Assembly (NCBI GenBank): GCA_010279815.1
Contig: QEOQ01000207.1
Location: 468,962-532,961 of the forward strand
DNA from: Brachionus plicatilis
Lineage: Eukaryota; Rotifera; Eurotatoria; Ploima; Brachionidae
Direction: 5' to 3'
Length of the DNA stretch: 64,000 bases
Positions 22,327 through 35,734 of this stretch are shown one piece after another. Position numbers and translations under genes: made by a program. Every line of letters begins with the position of its first letter. Position 1 is the first letter of the stretch. The notes below the pieces were generated by a model that worked only from the letters and a program-made list of their open reading frames with translations, was not told where the DNA came from and ran no database searches.

Positions 22327-25300
22327 CATGTCACAAAGTGTTCCAAAAAAAATTTTTAAATATTGTTCTTTTTAAAATATATCAATAGTTTGGGACGAAC
22401 ACCGGAAAATTATAAATGGTCTTTAATCCATGTTAAATAGTTTTTAATAAAAAGATTTTACAAATGATACAAGACTAACGAAAAGAGAAAAATCATTTTT
22501 TATTTTAATTAATAATATATTTTTTCATTTAAAAAGAAAGCAGACAACTGAGGAAGTTGTCTGCTGCAGTTGACAATCCTTTTTATTCCTAAGTAAGTAT
22601 TTCTGTCACAAAGTATTAAATTTTAAATCAAAAGACTATTAGTTAATTAAATTATATAAAATAAAGCTTATTCTGGCTTAAATTTAGACAAAGTTGACTT
22701 AGTTTCTATTAATTAATTACATTTGGCGACAGGGTAAAGATAAAAATATAAAAAAAATTTATTTATACATAAAATTGGCGAAATTATTAATCCGACTAAT
22801 TTATTAAGAAAAAAATTTTTTTCTTCAAATTAATTTTTTTTAAAAATAGAACATTTTGTTCGTAAATGTCTACTAATATTTATTCTTTTTATTCAACTAT
22901 TTTATCACTAGACAATTTCATCGAAAAGTTTAAAACTCTTTTTCAATTTTTTTAAAAGGAAATTTTTTAAAAATGTATTTATTAAAAACTAGAAAATATA
23001 TTTATGAAAAAAAAATAATTAGTTGATTTTAGACCTGTACCAGCACCGTGAAAATTTAAAAAACTAAAATTTACATCAATTATTTTAACTTCCATTTTAT
23101 TTTAATTGAGAATTTTAAAAATTCTGCAGTTAAGTTTTGAAGAGTGAAGGTTACCTTATTTTTTGTTTAATTTAGATAGAGCCTCAGGAGGTTGGAAAGG
23201 AAACTTTGTTCTTTCATTCAAAAACATAATAAAATATTTTTTTATTTATTTATATATATAAAAAATTTTCAAGAATTTTTTTTTATTTTTTTCATCAAAA
23301 TAATAAATTGGAAATGACCATGAGCAGTTTCAAATGGTTTGTTACTGTTGTTTCTTTCAGTCACATGTTAAATAGTTTTAGTATTCAAAAAATTTATAAA
23401 AAAATTAGAAATTAAAAGTGAGCTTTTTTTTCAATTTTTGAGGATCCTTTTTTTTAGAAAAAAGCCAAAAGTTTAATTTACTTTTGGTCTTTTTTGATTT
23501 TCAGATTGAAAAATTTAAATCGTGAATCAAATCAAATTTATTTATGAAATTATTAACCTTTTTATTTTATTATATCTCTAGCAAACGCTAAGCTTTAAAG
23601 AAGGTCTTTGAGCCATTACGAGAAGTCTGAGGTTCTCCTCAAATTTATCTAATAAATAAATTAAATAAATATGACACTTGTTATTTATATTGATTTTTAT
23701 GTTTCGGATTGAATATCAATCAAATCTTTTTTTTATTCATCACTTAAGTGCGATTTTATGAAATAAGAAAAGTTAATGCCCTAAAAGAAACAATCACGCA
23801 CAGTTTTCTTATTAACAATTTAACATTTGACGACTTTTATGATTTCATTCAAAAAATATTTTAGTGTCTCGTATAAATAGCAATGCTCTCAAAATCACAA
23901 AATTACTAAATATCGAAAATTTTTTCGAAATAAAATGATCAATTGAAAGACATTAGTTCAATTTTTTTTTAAATAAAAAAAATTAAATTTTTTAATTCAT
24001 TTATAAACCCCAGTGAACTTTTTTTGCGCTTTTTTCAATGGAAAAAATTTTCTTCATTTTTTGTCAGTCTCTTGCTATTAATAATAAATTCATCAATTTT
24101 AATTTTAAAATGAAACAAAATTTTAAATATAATTTTTGGTCAAAAAAAATAACATTTTGAAATTTTAGTTGCTAATTTTTAAGACAAAATGAATTAAAAA
24201 AAAAATATTTTTTAAAAAATTTCAATTTTTTTTTGACAGATAAGAAAATTTCATAGTCTAAAGATGCTTAGATAATTAATTTTCCGGTGTCTAATTTCCT
24301 AGGTAATTATTCAAAACAAGTGCATAAATTAACTTGATTTTAATTTGAAATTTATTAAGTTTCATTTTAGTTCCAGTTATTTAATTATTCTAATTAGTCA
24401 AAATCGGAATAAATTAAACTAATGGACATTATTGGTTTTTAGCAATCTTTTGGCCAAACAAACTGATGGCCATTGATTAACTTTGTCAAGCGACAAATCC
24501 TCAATCTAATGCTCAAATCAAATAAAAAACATTGATTGTCCTTTGTTTAAACATGTGCCCGGGCAGCATTTTTGTATTGTTCACAATCAGCCACAAAATG
24601 TTATCAGAATATTTATGGCTATCATAAAAATTTTATTGTACTCTCATAGCTCTGAGCACTAAAAGATAATTCAGTTAGAAAATTTCCTGTTCTTAATTAG
24701 AGAGATGCAAATTGCCCTAAGTGTTTCAGAATTCAATACTTTTTTTCTTTTTTTTCCTAATTAAACTTTCTGTCATAAAAGTACTCGAAAGTTTGTTTGT
24801 TTTAGCATTTCTTTGCCCGATAAGTTTATTGTTGAGTAACCTTATCGAGTTTTGGAGAAGAGCAATTAATCATACACTTGACATAATGGAAGTTCCGAGA
24901 GTTCGTTAATCGTTGGTCAATGCAGCCTAATCAATTCAAGTCAATTAAATTCCATTTTTGTGTCATGGCAGATGTGAGACTCAAGTTGATAACAAAATGT
25001 TACTTATCAGTGCACATGAGGATTTTAAGAGGAAAAAAAAAAAGAAAAAAAAGAGAATAAATTGTAATTAACTGTGAGCCTTGTTGATAAGCGTGAACAC
25101 TATCAATTCAAGTATAGTGGAAGAAGCTAATTAGAAATGTGAAGTTAATTATTTCTTTTGGGCATCAGTAGAACTTTATTCCAGAGAGTTTGTATTTTGA
25201 GTTAATTACTAGTTGAGTTTAATTAAGTTGAATGAAATCTTCAATTTCTGTAGTATATGGAAATTCGATCGAATTTCATCAACTTTTAATTACAGTGGAC

Positions 25301-25345
25301 AATTAATCGATTTTTTTTTTTAAATTGCAAAACTTGAGAGTTTCT
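22327..25345. other. Intergenic spacer, mostly AT-rich
   Basis: No genes seen. A perfect 10-bp-stem hairpin (GCAGACAACT, loop GAGGA, AGTTGTCTGC) lies at 22540-22564. The stretch at about 24290-25260 is more complex than the rest and could hold regulatory DNA or the 3' region of the LRR gene that ends at 25346. Confidence 0.4.
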
Positions 25346-28300
25346 CTAAAATTTATTTAAATTGAATGGTAGAACCGAGTGAGTTTTGAAGCGTAGATCA
25401 TCATAAGTCTTGAGAAACTCGTGCTGATCATCGTAATTGTCGCTTTCGCATTCTTCACTTGGAGCCTTGTTCACTTGGTTGTCTTCTGGCTTCTGGAGTT
25501 TGTTGTACGAAGCGGGCTTTAGCTTGTGGGCCCTTTCGAACACTTTGTCCAGCTTGAATTGGTCGCGCAACTTGCGGCCAGGCTTTTTGCTATTGCTGCG
25601 CTTCGACACAAGCTCCAGACTTTGACGTGTCATGTCCTCATCGAGCTTGTTCAGCTGGTTCAGCGATTCGGTCTGCTCATAGTCGTTTTTGATGTATTTT
25701 TTCACCTCTTCCTCTAGCTCACCTTCTATTCCGTTGTTCAGTAGATTCAATACTTTCAAATTTAGCTTGTAATTTCGGATCACATACAACAGCAACTTGG
25801 AAAATTAAATTTTTTTTTAAAATTTAATAAAAAATGCTAGAAATTTTATGTTTGAATAAAAAGCTCAAAATTAGTTCTATTTTAATAAAATAAAAAACTT
25901 AAAATTTTACGTATAAAAAATTTTAGATAATTTTTAATCATTTTTGAAAATAAATATATTCAATTTAAATAAAAAAATAATTAAAAGATACAATTGATAA
26001 AAATTTGGAACATTTGGATGCTTATACTTAAATTAATTAATAGCTTGGTAATCAAGAGATATTTTAATGGAAAGAAAAAAAAATAGAAAATTTTTATTGA
26101 ATAAAAAGGGACATATTATTAATCAAGAGATATTCTACATTTAAAATATAAAATTAATTTTTACAGATTTATAGAAAAAATTTAAACATTTTAATTTTAG
26201 CATTGAAATGTTAATTTTTTTTAATCTCATTTATTTTTATAAACAATTAATTTCAATTTTTAAAAATGTGCTAAATTTTAATAAAAAATGAATCAAAATT
26301 TTATATTCAAAAAAAATATTTCCTATTCTTTAACATAGCCTTGGTTATGTAAGGATTTAAGAAACATATAAAAAGTAAAAAAAAAACATTTAAAAAGTGA
26401 ACAGGCATAAACATAATTTTATGTTTTTAAACTGTTACTAAACACTTAAATTTTTATTTTCATGAATGTTAAAAAAAAATAAACTTTTTTTGTAAAAATT
26501 AAAAAAAAAACAATTTAAAGTAAAAAGTAAGTAAATAGAGTCAATTAAAACATTAGAAAAGTGTCATTTGATTTGGCAAATTGAAGTTTTAGATCAAATT
26601 TTAAGATAAAAACGATCATTTTAAATTTTAAAACTTAATTAATCTAATGATTTTAATAATTTTCAAAAAATAAATACTAAATTTAACTATACATGTTATG
26701 TCTAATAATGTTTCATTATCAAATTAATATCAAAATGATCGATCTCTAATTTATTTAACAAAAACAATCAGTAATTTAAATAATTCAGGTTAAGTTAATT
26801 CACAAATTCAAATTTATAACTTTTATATCCATTCATTCAAACTGAAATAATTTTATTTTTCCATTTAAATAAATTTTTAAATTTTTAAACAGTGAATTAA
26901 TTTTAAAAGTTAGTTTTCATTAAAATCTATTATAAAATTTAAGTTTATGTTTTAGTTCACTTTTTTAAAGATTCGAAATTAATTATTTCAGTTTAATTTG
27001 TTGTACTTTTGATACACATTTTATGTGATTTCTTAATCTTTTTTCACCTTGATTGATTAAAAAAAATTCCATAATGTTGCTTAATAAATTACTGAAAAGA
27101 AGAAAATTGGAAAAAGTGCCACCAAAAGTTACAAAATAATTAAATATTATTTAACTTCAATGATGTTAACAACATTTAAGAAAAATTTTATTTATATACT
27201 TATCAGCATACAATTTTAAAGAATATGCTATCTTTTTCATATAAAACACTGTTTTATCAAAATTCACAAAAAAATATTAAAATTCTATTGCTAAAAATGA
27301 TTCAAAGGTTAAAATTATGATTTAAGGAACAGTGGGAATCTAATAGAACCACAAAGTTAATCAAAAACAATCAAAGGGAAAAAAAGATGCTTATACTCGA
27401 GATTAATTATTATGATCAAGATATAAATCCTAAAATTTTCTACATTTAACTTTTAATTTCAGAAAATATCAACTAAATCTAACTTAAAAAGTAAACAACA
27501 TTTTAAGTTTTGGAATTTTCAAAAGCAGAATTTTTTTAAAAAAATAATATAAAATAAAAAAAATAGAAATTTTGAAAATTTTGCAAAAGCTTCAAATTAT
27601 GTCTACTTTTACTAAATGATTTTAAATTTTAAAAACAGAAAAATGATTCCAAAAATTTTATCATCGAAATAAATTTATATGAAATTATTCTTAAAAAGTT
27701 TATTAAAAGAATGTGGCAGATGCTTTTTTCTCTTTTAAAATCCTTTTTAATTTTATTGCGTTATTAAATTATAATTAAATATTTTCTTGTGTTAAATTTA
27801 AAAATGCATTTGCGTAATTAATTAAAAAAATTTGAAAGAAAATAAAATTATAAATTTTTTTTAATCCTTTTTATCTGACTTTTACATTATTCATTATTAA
27901 ATTTTATGAACAAATTTTAAAATTTTCATTTAAAACGATATCGTGAATTATTGTTTAATATATTAAAAAATTTCATAATTAAATAAAATTGATTCTATAA
28001 ATTGTATCTTATTTGTTTCATCTGATAAATTGAATATTTTACCTAAATTCAAATTCTGCAGTTGAATTGTCGTATGTTTTAATACGGACCCTTTTTTAGA
28101 ATTTGTTGTAGATTAAAGGTTAATTAAAGGTAAAAATTCAATGATTCTGCTGATGCAATTTACAAAACCTACTTTGGACATTAGAAAAAAACTAATGAGT
28201 TAGTTAATTATTTTCTGAAATTTTTTTATCAATTTTGTTTTGAAAAATTTTAAAAACACTAAATTTACTTAAAAGTTTTGAAAAAAATATTATTTAAATT

Positions 28301-29505
28301 AAAATCATGAAATGAAATCGGCTTCTTTATTTAAAATATAATCAAAAAAATTTAATTTACTTAAGCCTATTTAAAATATGATCAATGTTGCATAAAATCG
28401 ACTTGCCTCAATATTTTAATAAATTTCTATTTTAAAAATAATTTGTATCAATGGATTTAAAAAACAACAATAATTTAATATTCGTTCTTTGAGATTAAAA
28501 AAAACTTTACCTAGTTGGAGAAGTTTTTTTCTAAATTTAATTTTTAATAATTTTAATGATCATGATTTTTATAAGAATGAAATAAAATTTCATCAATTAT
28601 CTATTATTCACTTAAAAATGTTATTAAATAATTTAAGTGTGAATTCAGAAATACTGAATGGTAAAAAATTGTCAAATTTTTACTTCAACTGTTCTATTTC
28701 CTATACCAGTTTGTTCCAAGTCCAAAACTTCCAATGCTTGATTATTGCAAATAGCTGATGTAATTAAAAAACCGCAATTGTCGTCTAAATTATTAAAGTC
28801 TAGATGTAAATATTTTAAATTCTTCGCCGCATTAACTCCCAACAAAATTCTACTCCATCCTTTGCTAGTAATTTTTTTATTGGAACTTAATATTATTTCC
28901 TGCAAGCCTAAAATAATTTATTTAAAATTTAATAAAATTTTACAATAATTTTTACCTTTTTTACTATCAATAGGATTTATCAAATCTTTAATGTATTCGA
29001 CACTCTGATCAGTTAAATTACAGTCTCCAATATCCAAAGACTTGAGATGGACCAAATTTGAGATTGAATAAAATAAAATGACAAGACCCTCATCCCCGAT
29101 ATCATTTGAATGAAGACTATTGAAAAAAAAATTAAAAAATTAAGTTTTTGTAGATATTTTTTACCATAATGTATCCAAAAGAGTCAAGTTGCCTAAGAGT
29201 GAAGTCACGATTCCAAGTTTGGTCGAAGTATCAATAAATTTTATATTAAAATTCAAATATTTTATAGACTTGCATTTTTTTAATAATTTAGCTAATTTTT
29301 CAAAATCTCTTCAATTAAAAAAATTAAAATAAAATATTAAAAAGTAAAAGAAAAAAGACACCAACTGGTCACTAATTGTGCATTTTCTGAAGCTAGCACC
29401 CCATATTTTATCGCTAATTGCTGAAATATGCTGACACACATTAGCCGTCTTGTAAGGGCTTAAATGCTCTTCTATAATTTCTATTGAATCCTGATTACAA
29501 AACAT
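25346..29505 (-). CDS. Leucine-rich-repeat protein (LRR_RI type), five exons
   Basis: Exons on the minus strand: 29505-29360, 29308-29165, 29116-28956, 28907-28684, 25795-25346. All phases match and the product is 374 aa. The first join uses a weak donor (GTCTTT). Repeats of the ribonuclease-inhibitor type follow one another: KSIKYLNF, LTLLDTLCLHSNDIGDEGL, LVHLKSLDIGDCNLTDQSVEYI, LQEIILSSN..., LKYLHLDFNNLDDNCGFLI, LEVLDLEQTGIGNRTVE, LKVLNLLNNGIEGEL. After these comes a charged, Lys/Glu/Asp-rich tail of about 120 aa with no repeats. Such proteins are protein-binding scaffolds; the repeat pattern recalls CEP78-like and other ciliary LRR proteins, but I cannot assign it. No signal peptide or membrane segment is visible. 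The final intron is about 2.9 kb of AT-rich DNA. Confidence 0.8.
25796..28683 (-). other. Last intron of the LRR gene
   Basis: About 2.9 kb of AT-rich DNA with no transposon termini that I can define. A fragment near 26573 (GGCAAATTGAAGTTTTAGATCAA) resembles the end of the GGCATCTTGAAG transposon family. Confidence 0.6.
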
Positions 29506-31431
29506 TTTTCTAAACGAAACTTTTCTCTAATTGCTACTGACAATTTTTTATTCAAGTTTGTCTTCGTTCAAGACATTTTAAAATATTTAATTAGTTTATC
29601 TAAAAAAATGCTTGATTAATTAAAATTCAAATTTGAATAGATAGTCAAAGAAAATTTTAATTAGAATAATTCAAATTCAAAACTCAGGTAATTAGAGTTT
29701 CAAACCAGCTCCAAGTATAGGGATTTTTATTTTCATGCCCAACAATAAATTTGAATAGTGTCACATATTTAAATATTTAAAACTCTTCTAAACGCGATCT
29801 ATTATTTTGAAAAAATACAAAATGAATGTTGCCAGAAGTTTAAACTAAAGGGTTTAAGTATCAAAAGAAAATCAATTAAAAATACATTTGGGCCATGAAT
29901 CTTTAATTTATCAAAAAAAAATTGTTCATTTCCCTCGAAAGAGTAACATTAGTAGAATGTTATGCAATATTTTGAAAAATTAGAATTAAAATTTCTCCTG
30001 GTTTTATTAAATTTTTTTATATCAGAATTTATAAGCGTTACCAGGAGAAACGAATTAGTAATATTTCTAATTATTTTTAAAAAAGCTTAAATTTGAAATT
30101 TGACTTCTCTAAAAGATAAATTTTAAAGATTTGTTTTTAATCTTTCTAATCTTTTAAAATGTTTTTTTATATGTTGAATATAAGTTTTAGCAAAGACGAA
30201 GTTCTTCACAGAAAACACATAACGAGTGATTCATAATGTATTGCAAAATCTTTATGCCCACCTTAAAATATAAATGGATAATCAAAAAAGGTTAAAATTT
30301 TGCATCAAGTTCTTCTATTTTTTTATTTTACGTTTTGTTTTAAGTAAGTATTCTTTTACCAAGTTCTAGGCAAAAAACACACCCGATGTCCTCGACCTAA
30401 ATTTATTTTTTTTATAAAAAAATAGCAAAATTCAAAAACTTTAAAAATTTAGCTACTCAAAAATATATTATACATTAGATTTTCAAATTTTATTTTTAAA
30501 AAAAATGAGAAGATTTACCCCTTTTAAAATGATAGATGAGCGCTTTTGCAAGGAATCAGATTCAGTCATTACAAAATTTTCAAAAATTTGTAATTTTTGA
30601 AGTTTAATTTAAATTACCAAGTTGGCACAAAATTTTAAAAAGTATTAGATTCATTTAAAATGTCTCAGATTATCTTCTATTTTATGCAACTTTTTTGTCT
30701 TTTTTTTAATGATTTAATGAATAGATATTTTTGACTGAAAATTTTTAAGATAAGATTTGAATATTCAAGTTGATGAAAAGATTCAATGAAAAAGAGAATT
30801 TGAAATCCAATTTATAAATGATCTAAATTGGAAAGACAAAGTCAACAAAAAATATGAAGCCAGAATGCTTAATTTGGCAGTTAGTGTCAAAAAATAAAGT
30901 ATTAAATGGTAACAAAACCTTACTCTGCAAACATACATAAAGCAAGACATAATTAAAATAAATTAAAAAATAAATCAATTAAAGTTTAATGATTTTTTGT
31001 TTTTAAATTTAATTAATTATATATTAAAAGAATGGTTGTTTTTAACTCAAGTCAAGTCATTTTCTTAGATTTTTTTTCAATTCTCAAGATTGCTGTTTTT
31101 TATTTTTTTAAAAAATTTTAAATCATAACTTTGACATTAATATATATTGATCTTTGGAATTTAAAATACGAAACTATGGACTTCGATAAATCCAAAGGTT
31201 AATATGATAATCATTTCTATTCAAATCTCAAAAATCTTTTTTTTTATTTAAATTTTTTTCCTGCAACTAACTTATTTTTGAAATTGATAAACTAATAAAA
31301 ATTAGACAATTAAAATTAAATTTAGATTTATTTATAATTTTCATTAAAATACTTACTTATTTGTATATGAAAAAATGAAATATATCCAGACAGAAAACTT
31401 TATTTCGCCACTTTTTATCAAAATAGAAAAA
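29506..31431. other. Intergenic AT-rich DNA, nothing recognised
   Basis: Spacer upstream of the LRR gene. No credible frame, repeat array or transposon end was found. Confidence 0.4.
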
Positions 31432-31930
31432 AATATTTAATAAACTTTTTCTCGTGTGTTTATCTGTCAAGTCACACTGTTAGTCCTTCCCCTCTCATTT
31501 TTTCATCCGGACTTGGGACCGGCAACGGTATGATTGCAACTCAACAGTCAGCAGCCAAAGTTACATATGGGACGTTCATCATAAACAGCGCCACTCATCC
31601 GAGCACTTAATGGCTGCGAACTCGGCAACTATTTAGACTAGCTTGGAACCACAAACCAAGCGTATCTATATCTGGATACAAGCTTATCCAAACTAAAGAC
31701 ACTTTACTTTTTTCACTAAGGCTTTTTGGACCCAACAGACTATCATCAGCTCTAGCTTGCAAGCCTCCTCATCCCGGCATCTATGCGCCTGCGTCATCAT
31801 CACCCCTCCTCTTTTTTCACCCGGGCTTGGGACCGGCCATGTGGGCAGAGTTAATAACAATGATTCTTTCTATTTTTTTTACTTTGAACTGTTTTTTGTT
31901 TACTTTATGTTTCGAAATTTTCTAAAATAA
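31432..31930 (-). mobile_element. RTE-like LINE/SINE copy 1
   Basis: A GC-richer block almost identical to 37398-37880: I see two differences in the first ~430 bases. On the minus strand it holds GGCCGGTCCCAAGCCCGG near its start (31835-31815), and a second version, GCCGGTCCCAAGTCCGG, near its end. This motif is familiar from RTE-clade LINE 3' regions. It ends in TTTATTAAATATT. There is no long coding frame. The two motif copies at opposite ends suggest a composite or SINE-like unit. Confidence 0.7.
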
Positions 31931-32819
31931 ATTTATCAGCTAACATAAACTTTTTATCACTCAAATCAAGTCTATTCAATAACCCAGAGTTGCTTAAAAA
32001 TTCAAGTCCAAGTCATTAAAATATAATTTCAAATCCAGACTTTTAAATTTAAAAAAAAAAGAACGAGCATGAATTTTTTGCCGCTCCAGGTAGTTATTGT
32101 TGCGGCAAATTGTTCCTTTTACCGTTCCAGGTAGTTAATGTGGTGGTCTAGTCACAAAAATTAAAGTCCAAGTCTGGACTTGCGTACTGCAACAATCAAT
32201 TTTGTCAGATATTATTTTTATTTTCCTGTCGGACTAAAATTTGGGTGTTTTATTTTAACTTAACTTGATATTTGAAAAGTTAAGTATTTTAATTTTATTC
32301 CAAAAATGAAAGACGAAATTTAACCACTAATTAAGGTAAAATTTTGTCAAAAACCTAGCAGAAAAACAGCAATTTAGATGAAATATTTACATTTTTTATT
32401 GTTTTAAATCAAACGAAATTTGTTTTCGATCACGAAATAATAACAGTGATGAAACCAAATTTTTATTCAATTTAAAATTTTACTTATACCCAGACTATTC
32501 AACGAAATTATTTTGAGTATGAGTGAGTTAAATATCTAAGAAATTTTTGCGAAACTTCACAATGGAATTGAATATTTATGAAAAGTCAAAAGTGTGTATT
32601 AAGATTCTTTGCAGATTTTAATATTGGGCAAAATAATTAAAGTTGATATTATGTTTGTTTGTATTTTTTCCATGACTATTATTAATTTTCGGAATGCTTA
32701 AAACTTTTTAATCTTATAGAATTTCGTAAAGTTAAATTTCAAAAAGGAATTTCATATTCATTTGAAAAACAATTATACGAAATTCATATTTTTACTGTTT
32801 TTGAATTATTCACTGTTTT
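31931..32819. other. Upstream flank of astacin gene 1
   Basis: AT-rich. An imprecise direct repeat with YCCAGGTAGTTAWTGT occurs at about 32083-32099 and 32123-32139. Otherwise nothing is recognised. Confidence 0.4.
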
Positions 32820-32827
32820 TATATAAA
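32820..32827 (+). promoter_or_regulatory. TATA box of astacin gene 1
   Basis: TATATAAA lies 66 bases upstream of the ATG at 32893, leaving room for a start site about 30 bases downstream and a short 5' UTR. Confidence 0.5.
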
Positions 32828-32892
32828 TACAATTAATACTAGAATAAAAGTAAAAAAAAATTTTTTTTAAAAATCACCCTATTCTGAAAAAA

Positions 32893-34248
32893 ATGATTTT
32901 ATTCAGACTTTTAGCTTTAAAGTTTTTAAATTTTTACCTGAATGGACTTTTACTGTTAATTGTACAAACAAATCTTTTTTATTCATATCTACTTGAGTTT
33001 GATCACAATGCACCAGCTGATGTCCTTGATAATTTAAACTCAGATAATAAAATTATATCAAAAGGTTATGCAGAGGATTTATTAGAAAGTCAGAAGTGGA
33101 CTGATGGTATCGTGCCGTATGTCATTGACAAATCCTTTTCAGCATCTAACACTTCAGTTATTCTATCTGGCATGAGAGAAATTGAGGACTCAACGAGAAC
33201 AAATGGTAAAGATTGCATTAAATTTGTCCAAAGAACAACAGAAACTACATATCTTAGAATTTTCAATGGGGATGGATGTTGGTCATATGTTGGAAAACGA
33301 TTTACTGGTGCTCAGAATCTTTCTTTAAAAATTCCGACTAGTCAGAGCCGTGGGTCATGTATATCCTCCTATATTGTTATTCATGAATTGCTTCATGCAC
33401 TTGGTTTTTGGCATGAACATCAAAGATCTGATAGAGATAAATATGTTAAAATTATTTGGGATAAAATTGATAAAAGTGCTATCAATAATTTTCAGATTAT
33501 ATCCAGAGGATTAGATCTTGGTTTTGGCTATGACTATGATTCCATAATGCACTATGAACCAAATGCTTTATCAATTGATGGTTCGCCAACTATAGTTCCA
33601 TTGCAAGGTAGACTTGGAAGAAACAGACAGCTGACAAAAACAGATGTAGCTGAGGTAAGAAAATTCTACAGATGTGAAATTAAAACTCCTTTTCCTACGA
33701 CTACTACTACAACTGGAGTAAATCCTTGCAGATCTAATCCATGTCAAAATGGTGGTACCTGTCGAACAGATGGTACAGGATATTTGTGCAACTGTACCTC
33801 TGGTTGTACAGGATCAAATTGTGCTCAATGTATAATTGAATCTACTTCAACTAGTCGTGTCTCTACACGATTCCCTTCAGTTACAGATTTTAACAATGCA
33901 GCTTGTGAATATTATAAATCCTTAAATTTATGCAACAGTAACTCTTACATTGATTCAAGACCTATCAAAGAAGCATGTCCAGTAAGCTGCAATCCGCAAA
34001 CAGTTTCTCCAACAACTTCAATTCCACCAGAACAAGATTTTAACAAAGAAGCATGTGAATACTTCAGAAGTCTAGATTTTTGTGAAACAAACAGTTTAAT
34101 TGGAAATTTGACCATAAAAAAAGCTTGCCCAATTACCTGCAATTGTTTTGATGACATTTCAGATAATTGTGCAATGTGGACAAATCATTGTTCACTTCTA
34201 AACACACTTCAAAACAATCCATGTAAAAAAACGTGCTCAGCATGCTAA
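32893..34248 (+). CDS. Secreted astacin metalloprotease with EGF and ShKT domains, copy 1
   Basis: A single intronless frame of 451 aa. A hydrophobic signal peptide covers about residues 1-32. The astacin catalytic domain has the zinc site HELLHALGFWHEHQRSDRD (about residues 164-182; three His ligands, catalytic Glu) and the Met-turn SIMHY (about 217). Next come a short Thr-rich linker, an EGF-like domain (NPCRSNPCQNGGTC..., about 277-313), and three six-Cys ShKT-like domains (about 333-369, 383-419, 420-451). Astacins are zinc endopeptidases acting outside the cell on matrix, cuticle or signalling proteins. This domain order recalls nematode and cnidarian astacins. The propeptide is short (about 40 residues) and I see no clear FxGD aspartate switch. 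The nearest relative is the copy at 39537-40886. AATAAA lies at 34300-34305. Confidence 0.93.
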   Translation: MILFRLLALKFLNFYLNGLLLLIVQTNLFYSYLLEFDHNAPADVLDNLNSDNKIISKGYAEDLLESQKWTDGIVPYVIDKSFSASNTSVILSGMREIEDSTRTNGKDCIKFVQRTTETTYLRIFNGDGCWSYVGKRFTGAQNLSLKIPTSQSRGSCISSYIVIHELLHALGFWHEHQRSDRDKYVKIIWDKIDKSAINNFQIISRGLDLGFGYDYDSIMHYEPNALSIDGSPTIVPLQGRLGRNRQLTKTDVAEVRKFYRCEIKTPFPTTTTTTGVNPCRSNPCQNGGTCRTDGTGYLCNCTSGCTGSNCAQCIIESTSTSRVSTRFPSVTDFNNAACEYYKSLNLCNSNSYIDSRPIKEACPVSCNPQTVSPTTSIPPEQDFNKEACEYFRSLDFCETNSLIGNLTIKKACPITCNCFDDISDNCAMWTNHCSLLNTLQNNPCKKTCSAC

Positions 34249-35700
34249 ATTTTTTTATTTTAAACTTAATAATTTTTGCTAATTAATTTTCAAATTTTTA
34301 ATAAAATTTAATTTTGTGAAAAAATTTTCCGATTTTTTTCAATTTTTATTAATTATTCCAAGATTTCCAAATTTAGTATAATTTCCAATCTTTTCAATTT
34401 GTTAAAATAAACAACATTGTAGATAAATTCTAAAAAATGTAAAAACATTTTAAAAGATAAAAATTCAAAAATATCTTCGTAATAAACTTATTTTAAATAC
34501 GTTTAGAAAAAAATTTTTTAGTCTTTATTATATTCAATAATAAAATGAATTTTAAGGATGATTTTGAAGAATACTTCAGTCAAATCAAGGATAATTAATC
34601 GATTATTCGTTTATACCTTTTTCTTGTTCTACGCAAACATTTTTGTCAGACCTAAAAATAACCCAGAACAATATACTACAACTTCAGCCAAGTTTGGAAT
34701 GGATCTTTAGAGGAAGTCTGCGACTAAAGCGGAATTCGGTCATGTAATTGGAACTTTATTAGTTTTTAACCTAGAAATTTCCTCTCTAAAACTTAAACAG
34801 ACTTAAATTTTTGTAATCTTTACTTTTTTATTTATTTTAAACTTTAATTCCTAAATTTACATTTTTTTTACTTAACTCATAATAATTTAATTTTCATTTT
34901 TTTTTAATTCGTAAGGCTGAAAAGAAGGGTAATACCCATTCTACACAGCCTGAAAGTTATCCTCAAACTATTTAATTAAATTAAAAAAAAAATTTAAGAT
35001 TTGTTGCACCTGACCTTAGGTCGTATTTTTGAACAAAAAGTTACCAAGAGAAAAGTGGGATTTTATTTGGAATAATATTTTTGATTCTTATCTCAAGAGG
35101 CTCAAAAAAAATATCTGTTTTATTATGTTCATTCATTTTATTTAAATATTTTTTTAAAATATGAATAAATTTTTTAGTATTTCTGAACAATTGGTCGGGA
35201 AAAGATTAAAAAATAGAATTTTCTGTTATACATTAATAACTTTTTTAAATTTTAAAAATTATAGCATCAACGATTCAAATAACAATATATAAAAAAGATA
35301 AATTTTTTAAATACAGGCACATAATAATTAAAAAATAAAATTAAAAAAAATATAAAGTAAAATCAATTTAAATAAAATATAGAAAAAAATTAAAATAAAT
35401 TGTAATAAATAAATAAATAATAATTAAGTAGATACTTTTTAAAGGCTAATTTAGAGATTTTAAAATAATCTAATCAATAATTAGATTTAAACTTTTAAGT
35501 AAGCTTCTAGACTTCTCACTCGTTTCTTTTTGCTCCATACAATTGTCATTTAAAATCAAGCACCTGTAATATCTGAAGTTTTATAAAAAAAAACACATGA
35601 AGTCTATTAAAAACATTTTAATTGAAAATAAACTGGACATTAGGAAAATACCAAAAAATTTACTGCAGAACTTTGAACTTTTCTTTAATTATGATAATTT
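34249..35700. other. Intergenic AT-rich DNA after astacin gene 1
   Basis: Begins with the 3' UTR and AATAAA at 34300-34305. Beyond that, no frames or repeats are recognised. Confidence 0.4.
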
Positions 35701-35734
35701 CTTTATTGAATAAGGGTTTCTTCATCGACATGTT

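Noticed and set aside
31432..31930. Hammerhead ribozyme in the RTE-like element
   Set aside because: A CTGATGA occurs on the minus strand (near 31753) but no GAAA partner and third stem can be placed at sensible distances.
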